Assembly (NCBI GenBank): GCA_002293145.1
Contig: DBCO01000014.1
Span: 99,801 to 142,950, forward strand
Origin: Akkermansiaceae bacterium UBA956
Lineage (GTDB): Bacteria; Verrucomicrobiota; Verrucomicrobiia; Verrucomicrobiales; Akkermansiaceae
Length of the DNA: 43,150 nucleotides
Reading direction: 5' to 3'
The notes under the pieces: model-generated
What the model was told of the DNA's origin: nothing
The model's database searches: none
What the model saw: only the letters and a program-made list of their open reading frames with translations
In this document: in pieces, positions 18,217 to 26,900 of the stretch
How positions within the stretch are numbered: the first letter of the stretch is position 1
How the letters are laid out: each line of letters opens with the position of its first letter
Translations under genes and position numbers: made by a program

Positions 18217-19420
18217 AAATTGTTTGGCGCTTTTTTCTTGCCAGCATCGCACGATGCAATGACGGCAAGCGCTTTCCGCTAGGTGGCTCCATGCCAGCTT
18301 GGCGATGAATCGAACGAATCATGCTGTGAATCATTCGATCCATGGCTCGCCATTCGCCCGACTCATCGGCCATGGCATACCAAGCTGGACGATAGCTGGT
18401 ACGACCGCAAATTTCATCTTGGAGTTGTTTATGGTATTCTCTCACAATTTGCTCTTGATCTGAGTCTGAATCTACCTCCCGCAAGAGCTTCGATGTCTCT
18501 TTTCTTAGTCGAGAAAATTGGCGCAGCCAACGTTCGACACGCTCTGGATCCATCGTGAAACGATGGGCTTCGTGGTTCAGTCCTAACCACGTGACCCCAT
18601 TCGTCAGGCAGGAGATTTCCGTTTTTTTATCAGAGAGCGCAAGCCCAAATTGGTGAACGATTTTTTCTACCTGCGCCTGGACCGCCTCTGCTTCTGCTCT
18701 CGATCCGCAGACGACAGCAATGTCATCAACGTAACGAAAATATGACCATTGTGTATCAATTTGACGATCAATCTCGTGCGCCCACAGTTCCGATAGCGAA
18801 GAGGAAATGCTAAGACCTGTAGGCAGTCCATTTACTTTTTGATCTCCTGAGGCGTGAATTCTTCCAGTTCTACGCGCGCGGCAGTTCGTAGACCATTGAT
18901 GCAAAAGCCTTCTGGTTCGTTCGGATATAGGTAGTATTTCCGCTGCAGCAATCACACGATCACGTGGAATCGAATCGTAAAATGAAACGATGTCAGTTCG
19001 GAAAATCCATGGTTCAGGAAAACGTGTTAGACTCTCGCGAAATTGACTAACAAAAGAAGTCGGGGCAGGCAATTTGAGACAAATTCCCATTTCCTTCGCA
19101 GCTCTGCAAATGTCTTCATGCATAGCGCGCAAAACGAGCTGATCTCTAAGGCGCGGAATATATATCGTCCGATGACCCGCGCTGCTTTTGCGTTGCTCCA
19201 GCATGAGCATCGTGCCGAAATTGTAAAAATTTGCATCGCTACTAAATTTAGGATGAATACGTCGAGCAATTTCACCGAGATACGTGTCCAGATTTTTTTC
19301 CCAGTTTTCCGCGCGCATTCCGTCGATTCCAACGGGTAAACTACGCTTGATTGCGTCACCATGAGGGCATCTCATGCGCTGCCAAACCATCTTTAGATGC
19401 TCTACATGGTAATCATTCAT
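18194..19420 (-). CDS. Reverse transcriptase (retron/DRT-like, subtype unresolved)
   Basis: This is a 408-residue protein starting at ATG 19420, chosen because it overlaps the TGA of the upstream small gene as ATGA. In-frame ATGs at 19438 and 19552 would lie inside that gene. RT motifs appear in order: RTIYIPRLRDQLV (84-96), motif A TDIVSFYDSI with Asp143, motif B GLPTGLSISSSLSEL (198-212), motif C YVDD (230-233), KTEISCL and WLGL. There is no maturase or endonuclease domain, so it is not a group II intron RT. The compact size and setting among defence-like genes fit retron or defence-associated (UG/DRT) RTs, which make DNA from an RNA template to block phage. Motif B differs from the usual QGxPxS. 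The catalytic residues are intact. Confidence 0.85.
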   Translation of the reverse strand: MNDYHVEHLKMVWQRMRCPHGDAIKRSLPVGIDGMRAENWEKNLDTYLGEIARRIHPKFSSDANFYNFGTMLMLEQRKSSAGHRTIYIPRLRDQLVLRAMHEDICRAAKEMGICLKLPAPTSFVSQFRESLTRFPEPWIFRTDIVSFYDSIPRDRVIAAAEILPISERTRRLLHQWSTNCRARRTGRIHASGDQKVNGLPTGLSISSSLSELWAHEIDRQIDTQWSYFRYVDDIAVVCGSRAEAEAVQAQVEKIVHQFGLALSDKKTEISCLTNGVTWLGLNHEAHRFTMDPERVERWLRQFSRLRKETSKLLREVDSDSDQEQIVREYHKQLQDEICGRTSYRPAWYAMADESGEWRAMDRMIHSMIRSIHRQAGMEPPSGKRLPSLHRAMLARKKRQTISAPSKAE

Positions 19421-19710
19421 TCTGGCAAGGAATCGCATATGAGTTCCATTTCTGCCTCTGTAAAATGCCATTTGAGGGAGCCATAATACAATACAGATCG
19501 GCCACGTTTTTCCCAAGGGTGATCGTATTCTCCTGCAGGCTTGACTGTCCATGGAGCCACAGATCCCTCGTTCACCGATGGGTCAAAACCGTCACTATAA
19601 AGAGCATCCATTAATGTTTTTAGCCTTTCTACGTCTGCAAAGCTAAGTTGGACGGCTTTTCGTCCAATCAAAAAATCATAACCGTCTGCTGTCTTTTCTA
19701 GCTGAATCAT
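19417..19710 (-). CDS. Small protein coupled to the reverse transcriptase
   Basis: This is a 97-residue acidic protein (MIQLEKTADGYDFLIGRKAVQLSFADVERLKTL..., pI apparently low) with an alpha/beta look and no TM or signal segment. I recognise no family. Its TGA overlaps the RT start codon as ATGA at 19417-19420, the classic sign of translational coupling, so the two products are probably made in matched amounts and may bind each other or share an RNA. Confidence 0.72.
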   Translation of the reverse strand: MIQLEKTADGYDFLIGRKAVQLSFADVERLKTLMDALYSDGFDPSVNEGSVAPWTVKPAGEYDHPWEKRGRSVLYYGSLKWHFTEAEMELICDSLPE

Positions 19711-19839
19711 AGTGTGTAAACAGTCGTTAGCATACGGGCAGACAAATGCTTAGCAAGCAGAAATTCGAATGAACATAAAGTTCGTGTTGCATGGGATATA
19801 CAAGATTCATGGATGTTGCGTCAAAAAGATCTCCGTCTT

Positions 19840-21252
19840 TCATCGTTTACAATGCGCGCGTTTACTCGATGTTAACCAATTTCGACTGACAGCGATTACG
19901 AGCAGGTAGGTAGCCGTGATGGCGATCAATGTAGATATCAGGGTGAACAGGCTGAGACCTTCTTCAGATGTAATACCTTTTACGTTAATTCCAAGCAATC
20001 CAAGGAGAAGAGAAACGAAAGGCACATAGATCAAAAACCAACCTACAACTCCTTTTTGTTTCTCCAGCAAAAAAGCACCAAGAGTGGATAGTTTGCTGTG
20101 AAATCTAGAAACCATATCTTGGCAACCTAAAGTCGTCTGAAGCCCAAGAAATAAAGCATGTCTCTCGGCATGAGAATGAATCTGGATCAATCCAAGTTTC
20201 CAATATGAGTCCATAAAACGATCCATAATTTCCTCGTAAGACTTCTTCATACGAATCACGCCTAAGAGCACAGAAAATGGATTTTTTTTGCGCCTAATTT
20301 GATGCATGGTCATCATGGTGCGAACAATATCCCTCTCCATATCAATCATCAAGTGGTATTGCGTCAGGGAAATTACATACGTCAGCCAGCTATCTGCGAA
20401 GCGAAATGAATTCTGAAATCGCGCCGCGCCTTTTGTTTGCAGGTGAACGCTAGAGATCTGCAAGACACTTGATACGGCATCCATCGACCATGACCATCGG
20501 ATATCATTTGTGTTTTTCGTATTCTCTTCCGCCATTAATGCAAGCGCTTCGTAGTTTTCACTGTCACCCGTAGATAGATATAAAAACTTCAATGCGTCCA
20601 GTGTTGATTCTGTTTGCAACTTGAAACGCCCGAAACGATACAAATTTCTGGATGTATAAAGAATATCCGAGGGGTTAAGATCTCGAAAAAACCAATTTTC
20701 GATTTTTTGAAAAATTTCCGCCTGAGTGCATCTTGTGCCCTCACGATCAAGGAAGTTCTTCAAGTAATCCGCCCCCTGCCTTTTGCCGACAACAGAAATA
20801 AAATCGGTCCAACACTCGGGATCCTCTGATTCCAGTGATACATCGACCCAGCACAAAACGACGGAAGAAGCTGAATACACCAGGCCGCATTTATGAAATC
20901 GAATAGGTATCCCGGGATTGTATTTCGAGATATTTCGATGATAGTAACCAAAGCTAAGATCGAGCCCCAGCGGGTTTTCTGTGCTTGGAGAATTGAGAGA
21001 AGTTTCAAATTGCTGCAACTTGTTAGCCATATCATTGGCGTTCAATCCATCGAGACGAATCAGGTCTAACGCTTGTCCCGTCAACCAATCACCACCAAAC
21101 CGGTATTGATGGTCCTTCCATTCAAGATCGTATGACCTTCTTATTTCGCCTTTTAGACATCGGCTCATCAGTTGTTGGCATAAAGCTTCAGGATCGGCAA
21201 TTGAATGAACCGAAATGATGCGAATTCGGGAATTGGAATTGGATACTTGCAT
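19840..21252 (-). CDS. Membrane protein with CorA-like two-TM C-terminus
   Basis: This is a 470-residue protein. The first 400 residues are a soluble, largely helical domain without a motif I can name. The C-terminus has two TM helices (about 404-422 and 434-455) joined by GINVKGITSEEG. In position and sequence this resembles the GMN/GxN loop between the two TM helices of CorA/ZntB channels, with Ile for Met. If the resemblance is real, it would form a pentameric ion pore with a large cytoplasmic sensor. CorA-like proteins serve as membrane effectors in some phage-defence systems. It precedes the small-protein/RT pair by 129 bases on the same strand. The fold assignment is tentative, and the function is inferred from neighbours. 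Confidence 0.6.
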   Translation of the reverse strand: MQVSNSNSRIRIISVHSIADPEALCQQLMSRCLKGEIRRSYDLEWKDHQYRFGGDWLTGQALDLIRLDGLNANDMANKLQQFETSLNSPSTENPLGLDLSFGYYHRNISKYNPGIPIRFHKCGLVYSASSVVLCWVDVSLESEDPECWTDFISVVGKRQGADYLKNFLDREGTRCTQAEIFQKIENWFFRDLNPSDILYTSRNLYRFGRFKLQTESTLDALKFLYLSTGDSENYEALALMAEENTKNTNDIRWSWSMDAVSSVLQISSVHLQTKGAARFQNSFRFADSWLTYVISLTQYHLMIDMERDIVRTMMTMHQIRRKKNPFSVLLGVIRMKKSYEEIMDRFMDSYWKLGLIQIHSHAERHALFLGLQTTLGCQDMVSRFHSKLSTLGAFLLEKQKGVVGWFLIYVPFVSLLLGLLGINVKGITSEEGLSLFTLISTLIAITATYLLVIAVSRNWLTSSKRAHCKR

Positions 21253-21562
21253 GGAATTTTCAAGTTCTAGTCAGCACGATCGAATACCTAACTGCGCCAA
21301 CAATGTCAAAAATTACATTCATGACGAATCAATCCAAGCAAAATCGATATAGTTGTGGACGCCTGTCTTTTCTCGACTGTCCTTGACAATGGCAATCCGC
21401 GTCAATCGCGACCGAGTGGGCGGCAAAATTCATTTTGACCTGAGAGGATCGTTCTTTTACGATGCGCTTATGACATCTCATGAAATTACAGCATCGATCT
21501 CTCGTCAGCTTGATAAATGGCTCAATATTTCTCACTCATGCATGAGCTTCCTAGTAAACTCC
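21253..21562. other. Divergent intergenic region
   Basis: About 310 bases separate the minus-strand island from the plus-strand repeat-protein gene, so both promoters should lie here. A TTGACA-like hexamer occurs at 21383-21388, but no fitting -10 box lies about 17 bases downstream, so I do not call a promoter. The reading frame of the repeat protein is open upstream of 21563, but that part looks non-coding. Confidence 0.4.
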
Positions 21563-21940
21563 ATGAAGAAGAAATGGATGCTAACAATCCTATTCCTGAA
21601 CTTGGGCTTCGCGAACGCGCAGTGCAAAGTCTACTCGGGATCAACTGGGTATGCGGTTGCCGCAAGAGTAGAAGACGGAAAAGTTTATTCGGGATCCAGC
21701 GGTTATAATGTAGTGGCTAGATTTGAAAACGGGAAAGTCTACTCAGGATCCAGCGGTTACACCGTGATCGCACGAGTCGAAGGCAACAAAATTTATAGCG
21801 GGTCGAGTGGTTACAATGTAATCGGCAGAATTGACGGGGATAAGATTTACCTTGGATCGACTGGTTACAAAGTGGCAGCAAGAAGCGAGGGATGTGGTGG
21901 CATGAGTTTTGCTGCAGCTGCTGCAGCTTGCTGTTTATAA
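21563..21940 (+). CDS. Small secreted protein of five 18-residue beta-flower-like repeats
   Basis: This 125-residue protein starts at ATG 21563 (MKKKWMLTILFLNLGFANAQ), chosen because it opens a clear signal peptide; cleavage is likely after ANA. The mature part is five tandem 18-residue units of the form G-K-V-Y-S-G-S-S-G-Y-x-V-x-A-R-x-E-x, followed by a Cys/Ala tail (GCGG...AAAAAACCL). Five such strand-turn units resemble the small closed beta-flower folds known from structural genomics, whose function is unknown. At DNA level the units share cggatcca/cgggtcgag tgg ttacaa blocks with a 54-base period. No lipobox is seen. It stands alone, facing away from the defence-like island. Confidence 0.72.
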   Translation: MKKKWMLTILFLNLGFANAQCKVYSGSTGYAVAARVEDGKVYSGSSGYNVVARFENGKVYSGSSGYTVIARVEGNKIYSGSSGYNVIGRIDGDKIYLGSTGYKVAARSEGCGGMSFAAAAAACCL

Positions 21941-22128
21941 GTAAAATAAAGAATACATATCAATGCCCCTAAAAGTGGTCAGTTTCTAAACTAGAGTTTT
22001 GAAGTTGATGGTAGTGTTTGTTCGGTCTGGTGTTTGTCTTGTGCTTTGTAGTTCGGGCTGCTTTCGTAAGGGCTCCGCGCGGCATCACCTCGTCTCGATG
22101 CGTATCCCTCATGCCGACGTGCTGGGTG

Positions 22129-22320
22129 TCAACGCGGCAGTCTCTTGACGATGCGCTTTCCCTCGGTCAGGCAAGTCCCCTCGCTGGTCACCCAGAATGA
22201 GGGAATCGAGAATTTGGCATACATGTCGCGGGTCCGGGGATTGCTTTCGATGGCGATGTAACGGGCATTTTCACCGTGAACGGGGAACACATCTTTCTTG
22301 AGCAAATGCTCTTTGATCGC
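22129..22320 (-). pseudogene. Possible C-terminal fragment of an unidentified protein
   Basis: Reading the minus strand towards a TGA at 22129-22131 gives a plausible protein tail (PPAIKEHLLKKDVF, RYIAIESNPRTRDMYAKF, SIPSFWVTSEGTCLTEG, KRIVKRLPR). The frame stays open back into the integrase, where it loses sense near 22320. It may be the broken end of an older gene joined to the recombinase fragment. It could also be a chance open frame opposite the integrase. Confidence 0.3.
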
Positions 22321-22908
22321 CGGTGGATTCCACCAACCTTGAGGCGCGAAACACGCATCCTGCCGCTCATCGCCATCGGTGGATTCGCCGGTATCCGATC
22401 AGCCGAGGTATGTCGCCTCAACTGGCAAGACATCAAGTGGGATCGCGGCCACATCGAGATCGCAGGAAAAAAGGCAAAGACAGCGGCGCGGCGGCTCGTT
22501 CCGCTATCGGACAACCTGAAAGCATGGATTGCTCCCTGGCGCGGCGAGACTGGCAAGATCATCTCCATCACCGACTACTCAGGCGCTCTGAGCGATACTG
22601 CCGTGAAAGCCAAGATTCTCGGCGGATGGCGTCAGAATGCCCTCAGACACTCATATATCAGCTATCGGGTAGCTGAGACCGGCGACGTGGCACGGACCTC
22701 TCTGGAGGCTGGTAACTCGCCGAAAATGATCTTCCGCCACTACCGGGAGATTGTGGACGGCGAGGCGGCGAAGGCGTGGTGGTCGATCCGGCCCCCGGAA
22801 GGATGGGTGCCTCCGGAACTCAAATGGTCGATCAAGCAGCGATTGGAGCGCTTGTCCAGTCGTCAGGACAAGCCATGCGTTGACACAGCCAACGATGCGC
22901 AACCATGA
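22276..22908 (+). CDS. Tyrosine recombinase, catalytic domain only (N-terminally truncated)
   Basis: The frame is open from 22201; a GTG at 22276 gives 210 residues. The catalytic core is recognisable: Arg41 in GFAGIRSAEVCRLNW, a Lys-rich beta turn (IAGKKAKTAARR), Arg124 in NALRHSYISY, and the nucleophile Tyr156 in MIFRHYREIV. Asn147 (EAGNSPK) sits where many relatives have the GH histidine. The SAM-like core-binding domain expected before residue 30 is missing and no frame upstream supplies it, so this is probably a decayed integrase of a mobile element. It overlaps the downstream HTH gene by 4 bases. Confidence 0.75.
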   Translation: MNGEHIFLEQMLFDRRWIPPTLRRETRILPLIAIGGFAGIRSAEVCRLNWQDIKWDRGHIEIAGKKAKTAARRLVPLSDNLKAWIAPWRGETGKIISITDYSGALSDTAVKAKILGGWRQNALRHSYISYRVAETGDVARTSLEAGNSPKMIFRHYREIVDGEAAKAWWSIRPPEGWVPPELKWSIKQRLERLSSRQDKPCVDTANDAQP

Positions 22909-23174
22909 AAGCCACAATCCTCAAACATCCCGCCCGGACCTCCAACACAAGCCAACCGCTCGAAGGAGGTGGAAGCTCGGGATTCATTCAGCCAACCCTG
23001 ATCAAGAAGAAGGAACTGGCAAAGCGCCTGTCGGTGAGCACTCGATCCATCGATACCTGGGTCGCCAAAAGAGTGATCGCCTACATCCAAATCACTCCGC
23101 GCTTCTACCTGTTTGAGTTCGAGGCGGTTCTCGCCGCCCTGAAAAAGCACTATCAGGTGGACGCTCGATCCTGA
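22905..23174 (+). CDS. Helix-turn-helix protein, excisionase-like
   Basis: This 89-residue protein begins with an ATG overlapping the TGA of the recombinase gene (ATGA, 22905-22908). Residues 34-75 (KKELAKRLSVSTRSIDTWVAKRVIAYIQITPRFYLFE, read in two parts) form a winged MerR-type HTH of the HTH_17 class used by Xis proteins and prophage regulators. In paired loci the small HTH protein steers recombinase direction. With a truncated partner it is probably a relic, though its own frame is intact. Confidence 0.68.
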   Translation: MKATILKHPARTSNTSQPLEGGGSSGFIQPTLIKKKELAKRLSVSTRSIDTWVAKRVIAYIQITPRFYLFEFEAVLAALKKHYQVDARS

Positions 23175-23947
23175 TTCCTGAACACAACCCCCCCCCCGGA
23201 CGGTGAAAGCCATCCGGGGATTTTATTGCACGCGCTCAGTTCCCCCGCCACTTCCGCACCATCGCCACGAGCGACATGACGCCGACTGCGAGGCCCACGC
23301 AGAGCGACGACACCCGCAGGTGCCCGCCGCCTCCGCCCTTCGACATCCAAGCCATGGAGCCTATCGAACCACCTTGGCAGGCGATCAAGGAGTGGATCCC
23401 CGACGAAGAAACCGATCTCGAGGGGTTCAACCGTCCCCGGAATCCTTCAAACCCCGCCCCGGATGGCATCGACCAACGCCCGAAATGGCAAGCTCCATAA
23501 ATCTTCTTGGACGACGGCCGCATCCTGGTTCTCGAATCCACCTGAAGATCCGGCCAGACTCGCCGAAAAACAGCAGCCAAAAGAAATCTTGGCACAGCGG
23601 CGTTGAGAACTACGCTCGCGGCGAATGAAAACCGCCGTGAAGTCTCCCGAGTCAGCCGTTTACCGGCCAACTCCGGAGGTTTCCTCACAAAAACACCGCC
23701 CACCGAACCACCGGCTCCGCCCCCTCTTGCCCCCGCAAACCCCATTTCCCCGCCCTCCGGTCTTCGCCGCATACTTCGCTGAAGCTACGAAGGCAAGAAG
23801 GCTACGACAGGCAGGCCGGCCCGACCCAACGGCTGTTTCAAGAGCCTTCCGCAGAAAATAAATTTCTAGCAGCTAATTTTTCACACAATATCGCTTGACT
23901 AAAAGAAGGTGATATAACACTACTCATTAAATGCAAATTACAAATAT
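23175..23947. other. Degraded region between the recombinase locus and the secreted operon
   Basis: No convincing gene is present in about 770 bases. On the minus strand 23236-23330 encodes the tail of a small membrane protein (LRVSSLCVGLAVGVMSLV, MVRKWRGN), the same tail as in the intact gene at 37421-37615. A plus-strand frame around 23354-23500 (MEPIEPPWQAIKEWIPDEE) looks protein-like but has no support. Near 23771-23816 lies a gctacgaagg-type motif resembling the hairpin repeat at 38519. Just before 23948 the sequence turns A+T-rich; ttgact (23895-23900) and tataac (23913-23918) are promoter-like but only 12 bases apart. Confidence 0.45.
23266..23324 (-). repeat. 59-bp repeat, copy 1 (fragment of small membrane-protein gene)
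   Basis: This copy matches 37451-37509 at all but about five of 59 positions, in the same orientation. Copy 2 lies in an intact 64-codon gene, while copy 1 is a 3' fragment with unrelated sequence upstream. The two copies bracket the four-gene secreted operon. Confidence 0.75.
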
Positions 23948-26900
23948 ATGAATTTTTTCTCTTTTCTGATGCGTGCATGGCAATCGATTTTGATCAGTAT
24001 TTTTCTGCTGACAATGACTTCACAGCTGAAAGCACAAGGCATTCAATCGAGCATCAGCAGCATTACGAGCCCCACGGGCACTGCTACAGCTCCACTTTAC
24101 GTGATTGATTCGGATGCTGACAATACGGACGCGGGTTATGTTCGCGATACGATCGCCAGCGGTGGCGTGGTGCTACTTAATAACACATCGGCATCGGTGG
24201 CATCGGGCACCTATCGCTTGTCAGCCACACTGAAAAATGCTTTGGGCACTGCGGTTGCCGGTCCCGCTTATAGCGCTAGTCAAGCCGTGACTAATCTTGC
24301 CGCCGGTGCGAGCACGAGCAAAACATTTTCTCTGAGCATTGATCCGACGACCGATCTGGGAGCTGGCTCACAATATACCGTCGAATACAAGGTGCAGGCC
24401 TATGTTTACGCAGGCATGTTCGGAGGATTCCCCTTTTACTGGTGGCAGGATACATCCGCCGCGTCTTCTTCGACGGCAGCATTTACCATTTGCCACTTTG
24501 ACGACACACCGGAAAATACCAACAACCGTAATGCGCGGGGTTGGCTACGGGGGGCGGCGACATGGACAAAGACTCACGCTGTTTCGAGTGGCACGGGAAC
24601 ACAAAAACAACTAACCCTCACCATCCCCTACTCTCTTGCCCGCTACGACATCGGCGGTGTCAGTGCCGCGATTCCTGTCAGGTTCACAGCGATTGTTACC
24701 GATGATCTTGGTAATACTACAAATCTAGAAAGTGGTGGCATCAGCACATCCTTATTCACTCGAAGTGCGTTCACAGTAGGAACGCCCAACGTGCCGCACA
24801 TCATCAGTTCGACTTACACACTGTCTTTTTCCCCCAGTGCTCAGCTCGACAGCGCGAATCGAACTTATCGTGTTGCAGTCATGTTTGAGCATCTCGAAAC
24901 GCCGTCTACCTTGACATATCGCGATAACGGCACATCAACTGCCACCGCGTTGCAGAGGTTACTGCACTTTAATGGTCGCTTGTTTTTTGGTGGAATCGCC
25001 ACCACCTATGATACAATCACCAATACTCCCGCACCCGGCACAACGGGGGTGAATTATATCAACACCATCATCAACCCACCCACTGCGGCAATCACAGGAT
25101 TTGCCAATTATTCGGTTGCTTCTGGAGGCGATCTGAGTGTTCGGCTGGAGAGCGATGGCGATGCCATACTCACAGCAAGTTCGCGCAACGTGACGGCTGC
25201 CAGTGGAGAAGTCAGTGCGACTTATGGTGGGATACTGGTCACCTATCCTGATACCATTCTCGACCAATGGGGTGCATATACTTACTCAACCATCGTTCAT
25301 CTCCCGCAGGGCCTGAGTTACGCGGCTAACACCTCAACCGCAGCGGGTCGTTACTCACCCGAAATGGCTCTTGGCGCGCGCGGTCTCAACAATAATTTCA
25401 CACACTCTGGCACTCTCACCCTAACGACGCCGGTGACTGCCGGAATTTTCGATGAGGCACGCCCGATGCTCCATACCGTCACCAACTTCAGCATGTCACA
25501 GAGTGGGCTGATCGGCTTCACCACTTCTGCCACAAGCTGGGTTCACAAAGCCGCATACGACGACCTGGACGCGAATCAAGCTGCCGGCGCACACGCCACT
25601 CCCAACATGCAGTTCCGTCTGAGCAACGATGGGTATCTTCGTCACGCTCATCTCACCTCTACACGAACCATGAATTTCGTGGCGGCATCCGATGGATCGG
25701 CTCGCATGCGCACGGGCGAAATCGATGTCACTCCCGGATCATACAAAACACATTTTCCCAAGGAATCGACTGTTTCATGGTCGGGAACCGGTCTAGTAAA
25801 AATCAATGAAGGAGACATCGATCCAGCGAGTAACCTGAATGGCGCCGCGGCAGTCACCGTATCGTATGACGGATCCTGTGAAGGTGATGCATGCGGCCCA
25901 CCACCGGGCAGCGCTGTTGCTACCGTGACCTTATCTCCCCTGGCCGGAAAATTCGAGTTTACCGCCGACGGCGGCATTCATACAAATGCCTCAATGAGCC
26001 CCACAGAATTGCAATGGGGCATTCGCGGTGATGGCGCAACAGCACATCGAACCGACGATTTTACTGCGGCAGCATTTTATGCTCCCGGCCATCAACTCTA
26101 TCAAGCGGACAATCCGTTCGCCTCCACGTCGAGTCCATTTGCTGCAAAAGCTTCGATACTCTCGCCCGGCAGCCTTCTGCTTGCAGGATATCTTTCATCC
26201 GCACACACCAGCCCTGTTTATCCGGGAACCGCTGGCTACAAGAGCGGCAATGGCTGGTATGCGGGAGCCACGATGAGCGTGCCGGCTGGAGGCATGATCG
26301 GAGCATCCCGTCTGGCGGATATGACCGTCGATTACCCTTATACTCTGCAGGAAACTGTGTCGAAATATTATGTTAGGCCCAGCGGTGTATCGGGCCGTCA
26401 CGTTGCTGTGGAGGGCAGCTTCGACGGAGAAATCACGATGTATGATTATCAGTTCCAGATCACCCGTTTTCAGTTGACCTATCTATCAAACGAAAATGAA
26501 GACTCATGGATCAATGGCAGTGTCGAGGTTCCCAATCCCTCAGGCTTTACCCAAGCCTTCGAAGAGCTAACGCTCACCTGTACTGGAGCGCTCGACCAAG
26601 CAGAAATTGATCCAGATGATGCCGCGGTAAAACCACTCACGTATTGGAATGGCTCATTTACGCCACTCGCCGTGAGTTTCAATCCACAGACGGGAGGAGG
26701 ATGCTATGGCGACAGGTTCCTCGTGCTTGGTCTCGTTTCGGGAGCGGCGAACATCGATACCCCGCTCGCAGGAAGTCTCGCGTTCATGCCCGATGGCAAT
26801 ATCGGCACCATTGCTGACTCGATTGAAGGAGTGGACAGCCGGCTCGGTTTGCCCGGCACACTGCCGCTTGAAGGGCCCGGCACCGAAATCTACCAACTGA

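Noticed and set aside
18194..19420. Group II intron RT
   Set aside because: No maturase X or endonuclease domain and no intron RNA domain V motif was seen downstream.
19438..19552. Longer RT start at 19552 or 19438
   Set aside because: It would place the RT N-terminus inside the coupled 97-residue gene; the added residues do not look like RT sequence, and the ATGA overlap at 19420 is a better start.
21961..22000. Sequence resembling an insertion-sequence end (cctaaaagtggtcagtttct)
   Set aside because: No matching inverted end, no target duplication and no transposase nearby, so an IS cannot be supported.
22276..23174. Active integrase/excisionase module with att site
   Set aside because: The recombinase lacks its N-terminal domain and there is no tRNA or matching core repeat nearby.
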